DNA of 11,122 nt from an uncultured Lysobacteraceae bacterium (GTDB taxonomy: Bacteria; Pseudomonadota; Gammaproteobacteria; Xanthomonadales; Rhodanobacteraceae): NCBI GenBank assembly GCA_946480705.1, contig CAMLLF010000062.1, positions 1 through 11,122 of the forward strand, read 5' to 3'. The position numbers and the translations under genes were made by a program. Below are positions 5,742 through 11,122 of this stretch, piece after piece (the stretch's first letter is position 1; each line of letters opens with the position of its first letter). The notes below the pieces were generated by a model. That model ran no database searches. It was not told where the DNA came from and worked only from the letters and a program-made list of their open reading frames with translations.

Positions 5742-7337
5742 ATGATGCGCAATCCGTTCACGCTGTCGGCACTCGATCAGCCCTACGCCGAGCGCCTCGA
5801 GGAAATCCTCGTCGACGATCTGTACCGGCGCGCCGCCGTGCCGGTCGTGATGCTGCTGCCCGTGCTCGGGGTGTTCTACTGGGTCATCGCCGACATCGTC
5901 CCCGATCGGCCGGTCATCGGCTGGATCTTCGTCGCGCTGATCGTGCTCGTCATTCCGCGCCTGATCATCGTGCTCTGCGCCGACCGCATCAAGGCGCGCT
6001 TCCCGAACGCGCACGAGCGGCTGCTGTTCTTCGCCGTGCCGACGGTCATCGTCGGGCTCGGCATGTCCGCGATCAACCTGCTCGCCGCGCCGATGATCAC
6101 CGGCGAACAGCTGTTCATGCTCGCGCTCATCGCCGCCGGCATCAATTCGATCGCGATCATCAGCATGAGCGCAAGCCTCGGCACGTATCTGCTCTACATG
6201 GTGCCGAACATCGCTTCCATCGCCGTGGCCGAGATGATCGGTCCACCGCTGACCTATCGCGGCGTGTTCCTGTTTCTCGTCATCACGAACCTCGTCTCGC
6301 TCGTGGTCATGGCCACGACGGTACATGTGAAATATTGCCGCGGAATCCTGCTGCAGCTGAAGATCAACGAGATCAACTCGCAGCTGCAGGATCTCAACCG
6401 GCAGCTCAAGGGCGAAGTGCAGGAACGCATGGCCGCCGTCGCCGAGCTCAAGGTCCGCAACGAAGACCTCGAAGCGCTGAACCAGCGCATGGCGACGACG
6501 CAGGCGCGCCTGCTGCAGTCGGAGAAGATGGCGTCGATCGGCCAGCTCGCCGCCGGCATCGCGCACGAGATCAACAACCCGATCACGTTCGTGCGCTCGA
6601 ACCTGCACAGCCTCGCCAACTACCTGACCGACCTCGTCGCGGTCATGAAAGCCTACGAAGACGTCGCGTCCGCGCGCGAGGACGGCGCCGAGCGGCGCAA
6701 GCTCGCCGAACTCAAGCGCTCGACCGACATCGGCAACGTGCTCGACGACATTCCGCCGCTGATCGCCGAATCCTCCGACGGCCTCAGCCGCGTCGAGAAG
6801 ATCGTGAAGGACCTGAAGAAGTTTTCCAACGTCGACCGCAGCGCGTGGCAGTTCATCGACCTCCACGACAGCATCGACACGACCCTGAGCGTCGCCGCGC
6901 ACGAGATCACCACGAAGGCCGACGTCGTTCGCGAATACGGCACGCTGCCGCCGGTCGCCTGCCTGCCCGGCCAGATCAACCAGGTCTTCCTGAATCTCCT
7001 GATCAACGCCGCGCAGTCGCATACCGGGCGCGGCACGATCACGATCCGGACCGGACGCGACGGCGACGCGGTCTGGGTGCAGATCGAGGACACGGGCAAC
7101 GGCATCCCGGCCGACCACCTCGCGCGCATCTTCGATCCGTTCTTCACGACGAAGAAAGCCGGCGTCGGCCCCGGGCTCGGACTCTCGGTCTCCTACAACA
7201 TCGTCCAGCAGCACGGCGGCACGCTCGACGTCACGAGCGAAGTCGGCAAAGGCTCGACGTTCACGGTGCGGCTGCCGATCGACGAGCGGCCGCCGGCCGA
7301 GCAGACCGAGGCGGCGTACCGGCCGCGGACGCATTGA
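5742..7337 (+). CDS. Membrane sensor histidine kinase with six TM segments
   Basis: A 531-residue inner-membrane sensor kinase that autophosphorylates on His275. Six hydrophobic segments lie at about 31-52, 58-80, 93-116, 123-143, 146-166 and 174-196, with only short loops, so the stimulus is probably sensed within or close to the membrane. A coiled-coil linker follows (about 205-265), then the H box GIAHEINNP (272-280). The ATPase domain has the N box (Asn422 in LLINAAQ), G1 DTGNG (450-454), F box FDPFFTTK (464-471) and G2 GPGLGLS (476-482). The extra helix pair between H and N boxes (DDIPPLIAESSDGLSRVEKIVKDLKKFS region) is known from a family of proteobacterial kinases with AHEINNP H boxes. 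GGAG seven bases before the ATG at 5742 supports this start; in-frame ATGs exist at 5745 and 5655. No response regulator adjoins it, so it is an orphan kinase. Confidence 0.9.
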   Translation: MMRNPFTLSALDQPYAERLEEILVDDLYRRAAVPVVMLLPVLGVFYWVIADIVPDRPVIGWIFVALIVLVIPRLIIVLCADRIKARFPNAHERLLFFAVPTVIVGLGMSAINLLAAPMITGEQLFMLALIAAGINSIAIISMSASLGTYLLYMVPNIASIAVAEMIGPPLTYRGVFLFLVITNLVSLVVMATTVHVKYCRGILLQLKINEINSQLQDLNRQLKGEVQERMAAVAELKVRNEDLEALNQRMATTQARLLQSEKMASIGQLAAGIAHEINNPITFVRSNLHSLANYLTDLVAVMKAYEDVASAREDGAERRKLAELKRSTDIGNVLDDIPPLIAESSDGLSRVEKIVKDLKKFSNVDRSAWQFIDLHDSIDTTLSVAAHEITTKADVVREYGTLPPVACLPGQINQVFLNLLINAAQSHTGRGTITIRTGRDGDAVWVQIEDTGNGIPADHLARIFDPFFTTKKAGVGPGLGLSVSYNIVQQHGGTLDVTSEVGKGSTFTVRLPIDERPPAEQTEAAYRPRTH

Positions 7338-7361
7338 GGTCCGGCGGGCGGCGGTCGCTGC

Positions 7362-8270
7362 TCATTCGCCGCTGCCGAATCGCTCCGCATACACCTGGGC
7401 GACCCAGTCCACGAACGCGCGCACGCGCGGCGACAGCTGCCGGTGCTGCGGATACATCGCCGACACGGTGACGCCGGTGCTGCGCCATTGCGGCAGCACC
7501 TCGACGAGACTGCCGTCGCGCAGTTCGTGTTCGACGTGATAGCGCGGCAGCTGCACGAGACCGCAGCCGCGCAGCGCGCAGGCGACGTAGGCTTCGGCGT
7601 CGTTCACCGCGATCCAGCCCGGCAGCTCGTATTCGACGACGCTGCCGTCGACGACGAGTTCGAACGGATAGCGGCGGTCGTGGCTGCTCGCGAAGAAGCC
7701 CACGGCCTGGTGCGTCGCCAGGTCGCCCGGATGGCGCGGCGTGCCGAAACGCGCCAGATAGTCCGGGCTCGCGCAGACGACTTCGGGCAGCACGGCGAGC
7801 CGGCGCGCGACGAGTGAGGAGTCCTTCGGCGTGCCCGCGCGCACGACGCAGTCGATGCCTTCGCGCACGAGGTCGACGAGACGATCGCCGCTGCTGACGG
7901 CGAGATCGACCTGCGGATAGCGGCGGCGGAATTCGTCGATGCGCGGCAGCACGATCTGCGTCGCGTGCGTGCCGTGCAGATCGAGGCGCAGCGTGCCGCG
8001 CGGATTGCCCGCGACGGTGCTCAGCGACGACTCGGCATCGTCGAGCTCCGCGAGCAGATGCACGCAGCGCTCGTAGAACGCCTGCCCGTCCGAGGTCGGG
8101 CGTACCTGCCGCGTCGTACGTTCGAGCAGGCGCGTGCCGAGCCGGGCTTCCAGCTTCTTGAGCGCATGCGTCGCCGTTGCGCGCGGGATGTCGAGCACGC
8201 CGGCCGCGCGCGTGAAGCTGCCGAGCTCGACGATGCGGACGAACAGCTGCAGCGAATCGAAGCGGTCCAT
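7362..8270 (-). CDS. LysR-type transcriptional regulator
   Basis: A 302-residue LysR-family DNA-binding regulator of usual length. The N-terminal winged helix-turn-helix is clear (DSLQLFVRIVELGSFTRAAG at 5-24, then THALKKLEARLGTRLLERTTRQV at 34-56). It is followed by the effector-binding domain from about 92 to 297, which begins RGTLRLDLHG. It resembles the branch of LysR proteins whose genes sit next to oxidoreductases. It is transcribed away from the short-chain dehydrogenase, the usual arrangement in which the regulator controls both itself and its divergent neighbour in response to a small ligand. The start at 8270 gives the canonical N-terminus, but no Shine-Dalgarno motif precedes it (GATCCAACA before ATG). 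Its 3' end converges on the kinase gene with only 24 bp between. Confidence 0.9.
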   Translation of the reverse strand: MDRFDSLQLFVRIVELGSFTRAAGVLDIPRATATHALKKLEARLGTRLLERTTRQVRPTSDGQAFYERCVHLLAELDDAESSLSTVAGNPRGTLRLDLHGTHATQIVLPRIDEFRRRYPQVDLAVSSGDRLVDLVREGIDCVVRAGTPKDSSLVARRLAVLPEVVCASPDYLARFGTPRHPGDLATHQAVGFFASSHDRRYPFELVVDGSVVEYELPGWIAVNDAEAYVACALRGCGLVQLPRYHVEHELRDGSLVEVLPQWRSTGVTVSAMYPQHRQLSPRVRAFVDWVAQVYAERFGSGE

Positions 8271-8310
8271 TGTTGGATCAAATTGAATTCTGTTACCCGT
8301 TTCTAGCGCT
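8271..8310. promoter_or_regulatory. A+T-rich LysR operator/divergent promoter region
   Basis: The 127-bp space between the divergent LysR and dehydrogenase starts begins with a patch far richer in A+T than its surroundings. It contains the dyad AATT-G-AATT (8281-8289) overlapping GAATTC, and a TTGAAT hexamer (8283-8288) that could be a -35 element toward the dehydrogenase. A T-N11-A pattern, the loose LysR-box form, is present, but such patterns are common by chance. I could not assign a convincing -10 element on either strand. Confidence 0.4.
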
Positions 8311-8397
8311 TTGTTCGGCCAGGCACAACACGAAGAATGCGCTCCACACGCGCATCACCGCGATGGCGCCCTCGACGCCGTCAACCAGGAGCAACCC

Positions 8398-9153
8398 ATG
8401 TCCACATCCACCGACACGCCCAGCCTCACGCGCACCGCCCTCGTCACCGGCGCCTCGCGCGGCATCGGCCAGGCCATCGCAAAGCGACTCGCCGCGGACG
8501 GCTTCGCCGTCGTCGTCAACTACGCCGGCAACGCGGCCGATGCTGACGCGACCGTTGCGGCCATCGCGGCCGCGGGCGGCAAGGCCGTCGCCGCGAAGGC
8601 CGACATCAGCCGTGCCGAAGACGTCGCGACGCTTTTCGCGACGGCGCGCGAAGCCTTCGGCCGCATCGATGTCGTCGTGAACAGCGCCGGCGTGATGCCC
8701 GTCGCGCCGATCGCGCAGGCGGGCCTCGCCGACTTCGATCGCGTCATCGCCACGAACCTGCGCGGCACGTTTCTCGTACTCGCCCAGGCTGCAAAGGAAC
8801 TCGGCGACGGCGGCCGCATCGTCGCGCTGTCGACGAGCGTGATCGCGAAGAACTTTCCGGGCTACGGCCCGTACATCGCGTCGAAAGCCGGTGTCGAAGG
8901 CCTCGTGCACGTGCTCGCGAACGAACTGCGCGGCCGCAACATCACCGTGAATGCCGTCGCGCCCGGCCCGGTCGCGACCGAGCTGTTCTTCAACGGCAAG
9001 ACCGCGCAGCAGGTCGAGCAGATCGCCGCGCAGTCGCCGCTGCAGCGCATCGGCACGCCGGATGAAATCGCCGCGACCGTGTCGTTCCTCGCCGGACCCG
9101 ACGGCGCCTGGGTCAATTCGCAGGTGCTGCGCGTCAATGGCGGATTCGCATGA
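8398..9153 (+). CDS. Short-chain dehydrogenase/reductase (FabG-like SDR)
   Basis: A 251-residue NAD(P)-dependent Rossmann-fold oxidoreductase of the classical SDR family. The cofactor motif is TGASRGIG (17-24). NSAG (95-98) replaces the more usual NNAG, and the active-site YxxxK is Tyr159/Lys163 in YIASKAG. The late segment VNAVAPGPVATELF (184-197) is typical of 3-oxoacyl-reductase-like enzymes, and LRVNGGFA ends the protein. The residue 13 before the catalytic Tyr, usually Ser, is Thr146, flanked by Ser145 and Ser147. AGGAG with a seven-base spacer supports the ATG at 8398 over an in-frame ATG at 8311. It is divergent from the LysR gene, and a tautomerase gene follows, so the substrate is probably a small carbonyl or hydroxy compound sensed by that regulator. 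The exact substrate is unknown. Confidence 0.92.
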   Translation: MSTSTDTPSLTRTALVTGASRGIGQAIAKRLAADGFAVVVNYAGNAADADATVAAIAAAGGKAVAAKADISRAEDVATLFATAREAFGRIDVVVNSAGVMPVAPIAQAGLADFDRVIATNLRGTFLVLAQAAKELGDGGRIVALSTSVIAKNFPGYGPYIASKAGVEGLVHVLANELRGRNITVNAVAPGPVATELFFNGKTAQQVEQIAAQSPLQRIGTPDEIAATVSFLAGPDGAWVNSQVLRVNGGFA

Positions 9154-9380
9154 TTCGCGGCGAAGCGGAAGCGGCGACGCACGCCGTTCCACACGCACAC
9201 GGACGCCGCCGTCGTGAGCTATGCGGACAAACCGTCGACATCGTCGACGCACCGTCCGGACGGCGGCCGTTCCGAATTCCTGCGGCGCATCGGCCTCGGC
9301 GATCTGCTGAAACCGCGTGCCGCGGCCTGCCCCGCGATCGACTCACGCAACCGCGCCGCTCAACCCACCGGAGACACGAC

Positions 9381-9599
9381 ATGCCGTTCGCCAACTACAA
9401 ATTTCCCGAAGGCATCCTCGACCCTGCCCGCAAGGAAGACCTGATCCACCGCACCACCGCGATCTTCGTCGAATACTTCGGCGAGAGCGTGCGCCCGTAT
9501 TCGATGGTCCTCGTCGAGGAAGTCGCCGACGGCGGCTGGGGCCGCGCCGATGAGACGCTGACGTTGGCAAAAATGGGAATAACGCCGAAATCCAGATAG
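9381..9599 (+). CDS. 4-oxalocrotonate tautomerase-like small protein
   Basis: A 72-residue tautomerase-superfamily protein. After removal of Met it begins with Pro (MPFANYKFPEG), the catalytic base of 4-oxalocrotonate tautomerase and its relatives. The fold pattern is followed: a first strand, a helix (DPARKEDLIHRTTAIFVEYF), a second strand (YSMVLVEEV) and the conserved W-G (53-54). Candidate substrate-binding arginines are Arg17 and Arg38. Such enzymes work as oligomers on enol/keto isomerisations or dehalogenation. GGAG seven bases before ATG supports the start. It lies 227 bp after the dehydrogenase on the same strand; that spacer shows no convincing gene. The last dozen codons include TTG, GCA, AAA, GGA, ATA and AGA, rare in this window, suggesting that the C-terminus was altered or has relaxed constraint. 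Confidence 0.78.
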   Translation: MPFANYKFPEGILDPARKEDLIHRTTAIFVEYFGESVRPYSMVLVEEVADGGWGRADETLTLAKMGITPKSR

Positions 9600-9621
9600 C
9601 TCACGCGGAGCCCGCCTTGAG

Positions 9622-9653
9622 CCCTTTCTCTCAAGCTCGCTTGGGGGAGAGGG
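9622..9653 (+). terminator. Plus-strand hairpin after the tautomerase gene
   Basis: CCCTTTCTCTCAAG, loop CTCG and CTTGGGGGAGAGGG pair over 14 positions. As plus-strand RNA all 14 are paired (three as G-U); as minus-strand RNA those three become A-C mismatches, so the structure favours transcripts from the dehydrogenase-tautomerase side. It starts 22 bp after the tautomerase stop. No T tract follows, so it may be a pause or 3'-end protecting element. Confidence 0.5.
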
Positions 9654-9673
9654 TTGAGCGAGGGGGAGAGGGT
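9643..9673 (+). repeat. Direct repeat GGGGGAGAGGGT
   Basis: The 12-mer GGGGGAGAGGGT occurs at 9643-9654 and again at 9662-9673, a period of 19 bases. The first copy is also the 3' arm of the hairpin. Similar CTCTCCC/GGGAGAG iterations occur as dispersed intergenic sequences in many G+C-rich bacteria (general knowledge, not searched here). The strand is strongly purine-biased. Confidence 0.65.
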
Positions 9674-9735
9674 GGGCCGAACACGGTGCCAGGGCGTGAT
9701 CGCGATCGTCGACGGCAGGCAGCGGACCGAAGCCC

Positions 9736-10779
9736 TCAGCTTCCGGTCAGCGTCCCGAGTGCCTCGCGCAGCCTGTCGACACGCGCCGACTCGCCCTCGC
9801 CCTCGCCCTCACCCGCGCCGGCCCGTCCCATCGAATAAATCCCGACAACCTTGCCGTCGGCGCCGATGACGGGCGCGCCGCCGCTGCCTCCGGCCATATC
9901 ACACGTGTGCTTGAACGATGTCGCGAGCACCTGCGTGATCCGGCATTTCGGCTGATCAATCGCCTTCGAATGACCTTGCAGGCCTGCGAAGTAGACCGTG
10001 CGCAACGCATCGCCGACGGTCGGCGGCACGGCCGACAACTCCAACGGCGCGAGATCGGAACGCGTTTCTTCGAGCCTCAGCAGCACCCACTGCTCCAGCA
10101 TCGAGCCGTCGCCGGTCTTGTGCGCCGGCCTGGCTACCGCGTAGGACCGTTCGCCCTGTTTGAACTGCAGCGCATCGCTGGCGCGCGATTCGCTGACGCA
10201 ATAATTCATCGTTGCGATCAACGACGGAGCAACGACGAACGCCGTGCAGACGGACGCTCCGCCGACCTGCAGGCTTCCTACCGAGCGACCGGCCTTTCTC
10301 AGCGCAGCGCTGCTCAACGCCAACGGTACTCCGTCGTCGCGCTCGCGAGCGATATCTGTATTGCCAGGAAGCACAGGCCCCGTACCGGGCTCGCGCTTGG
10401 CGAGATAGTCTTCGAGCCGGCGCGTACGCACGACGTCGCCGATGAGACCGGCCTCGAGCAGAAAGCGCAGATTCTCCGCCGCGCTTTCCGGATCGCCCGT
10501 CTTGATCATTTCCAGGATGCGCGCTTCCTCCGCCTTGTCGCGCTCCAGCTGACGCTGCGAATTGCCGTTCAACGCCGACACGACCGCGTTGCCCATCGCC
10601 GCGACGGTCGCGGCGAAAATGGCCGCGACCAGCGGATTGCGCCAGCTTGCACTCGCGGCTTCGTTCGTCTTGAGCGCGAGCTCGGCTTCCTTGACCGCGA
10701 TCTCGCGTTCGCGCAGTCGCGTCTCGCGATCCCACTTCTCGCGTTCGGTCGGCGGCAGATCGATCGGCGTCGTAGTCAT
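9736..10779 (-). CDS. Membrane-anchored trypsin-fold protein, probably inactive as a protease
   Basis: A 347-residue protein. Residues 11-40 are a highly charged helix (EREKWDRETRLREREIAVKEAE...). One hydrophobic segment follows at about 48-70 (NPLVAAIFAATVAAMGNAVV), then a charged helical block (76-130). A trypsin-like domain covers about 165-320: CTAFVVAPSLIATMNYCV (178-195), WVLLRL (231-236), and GGSGGAPVIGADGKVVGIYS (297-316) around Ser299. Where families read T-x-x-H, this has Tyr193, and the Asp before ALLRL appears as Gln230 (Glu229 adjacent). The triad therefore looks broken while Ser remains. Cys178 and Cys194 have the 16-residue spacing of chymotrypsin C42-C58, suggesting a disulfide and an extracytoplasmic domain. 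GGAG six bases before the ATG at 10779 favours this start; the frame is open 29 codons further. A GEGEGEGE tract precedes the C-terminus. It may be a binding or regulatory pseudoprotease; function unknown. Confidence 0.75.
   Translation of the reverse strand: MTTTPIDLPPTEREKWDRETRLREREIAVKEAELALKTNEAASASWRNPLVAAIFAATVAAMGNAVVSALNGNSQRQLERDKAEEARILEMIKTGDPESAAENLRFLLEAGLIGDVVRTRRLEDYLAKREPGTGPVLPGNTDIARERDDGVPLALSSAALRKAGRSVGSLQVGGASVCTAFVVAPSLIATMNYCVSESRASDALQFKQGERSYAVARPAHKTGDGSMLEQWVLLRLEETRSDLAPLELSAVPPTVGDALRTVYFAGLQGHSKAIDQPKCRITQVLATSFKHTCDMAGGSGGAPVIGADGKVVGIYSMGRAGAGEGEGEGESARVDRLREALGTLTGS
9791..9814 (-). repeat. In-frame 6-bp tandem repeat encoding Gly-Glu
   Basis: TCGCCC is repeated three times plus one variant copy (TCACCC) on the plus strand, encoding the GEGEGEGE tract near the C-terminus of the trypsin-fold protein. 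Unit length is a multiple of three, so copy-number change would alter linker length without a frameshift. Confidence 0.8.
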
Positions 10780-10950
10780 CGCGCTCTCCGGCAGGGAAGC
10801 GCGAGACGTCGGTCGTCTCGGGAACGACGACGCCTCACGCTGGCAACCGTGTGCCGAACGCGCCATTTCTCTCAGCAGAGCACGCCGGACGGAGTACCGG
10901 CCGACGACGCCGGCCCTCCCGTTGGCACGGCGCGTCAGCCGGTATCCGTT

Positions 10951-11122
10951 CTAGCGATTCGGCCTGCCCGGCAGCGAGAGATCGCCCGACGCGACCTTGA
11001 ACACGTCGGCGACGCAGAGCAGCGGGCTGTGCACGCTCGCGTTGACGCGCAGCGCCGCGGTCACGCCGTCGAACGTGCCGGCTTGCACCGCGCCGATATC
11101 GTCGAACGGCACGCGCACCTCG
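10951..11122 (-). CDS. C-terminus of an unrecognised protein (partial, runs off right edge)
   Basis: The last 56 codons of a minus-strand gene, ending with TAG at 10953-10951. The sequence, including VPFDDIGAVQAG and TFDGVTAALRVNASVHS, has normal G+C-rich codon use and a mixed residue composition, so it looks like real coding sequence. I do not recognise a family. It ends 171 bp before the start of the trypsin-fold gene on the same strand and may belong to the same unit. The start of the gene lies outside the window. Confidence 0.5.
   Translation of the reverse strand, partial: EVRVPFDDIGAVQAGTFDGVTAALRVNASVHSPLLCVADVFKVASGDLSLPGRPNR

Noticed and set aside
5631..7334. Very long minus-strand open frame (567 codons) opposite the histidine kinase
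   Set aside because: Its product is an Arg/Asp/Val/His-rich filler without motifs, while the plus strand shows a complete kinase. G+C-rich genes commonly leave the opposite strand open.
8293..9252. Long minus-strand open frame opposite the dehydrogenase
   Set aside because: Antisense shadow; the plus strand has intact SDR motifs and a good ribosome site.
9214..9444. 76-codon plus-strand frame overlapping the tautomerase start
   Set aside because: Composition and out-of-frame overlap with a well-supported gene suggest a chance frame; no ribosome site or motif.
10780..10866. 29-codon N-terminal extension of the trypsin-fold protein
   Set aside because: The ATG at 10779 has GGAG at six bases; the extension (MARSAHGCQREASS...) shows no signal peptide or domain character.
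1..11122. CRISPR array, tRNA, rRNA, transposase, integrase or phage genes
   Set aside because: I looked for spaced repeats, tRNA-like cloverleafs and mobile-element proteins on both strands and saw none.

Overview
The window reads as ordinary chromosomal DNA from a G+C-rich proteobacterium. Codon third positions are almost all G or C, Shine-Dalgarno motifs precede most starts, and Tat signals occur. The gene mix (a Bacillus-type arginase, a Kbp-like BON-LysM protein, Tat-exported oxidoreductases, LysR/SDR modules, an orphan histidine kinase and an orphan Hpt) would suit a gammaproteobacterium of the Lysobacterales (Xanthomonadales), with Burkholderiales as an alternative. That placement is inference; no rRNA, tRNA or taxonomic marker gene is present.

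Layout. Left edge, minus strand: the first 18 codons of a gene with a Tat-type signal peptide, a gap of about 340 bp, arginase (397-1317), and a small Hpt phosphotransfer protein (1461-1811). Divergent from these on the plus strand is a two-gene unit: a DUF937/YidB-like protein (1983-2681) and a Kbp/YgaU-like BON-LysM protein (2701-3129), closed by a perfect 13-bp hairpin. Next on the plus strand come a PLP-dependent threonine/serine dehydratase-family enzyme (3406-4365), a Tat-exported aldo/keto reductase (4484-5401) and a six-TM sensor histidine kinase (5742-7337). A LysR regulator (7362-8270, minus) converges on the kinase. It is divergent from a short-chain dehydrogenase (8398-9153) followed by a 4-oxalocrotonate-tautomerase-like protein (9381-9599), a typical regulator plus enzyme module. 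A hairpin and G-rich direct repeats separate this module from a minus-strand membrane-anchored trypsin-fold protein (9736-10779). The last 171 bases carry the C-terminus of another minus-strand gene.

How the genes work together. The clearest functional units are DUF937-kbp (probable operon) and LysR/SDR/tautomerase (probable substrate-responsive catabolic or detoxification unit). The kinase and the Hpt protein are both phosphorelay parts without a response regulator beside them. Their partners must lie elsewhere, and the sequence does not show that they work with each other.

No CRISPR array, insertion sequence, prophage, tRNA or rRNA was seen. The most unusual item is the trypsin-fold protein at the right edge. 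It keeps the nucleophile Ser and a cysteine pair with chymotrypsin-like spacing, but the His and Asp positions of the triad appear to be replaced. I found no convincing complete undescribed system. That locus, which continues beyond the window, is the best place to look.
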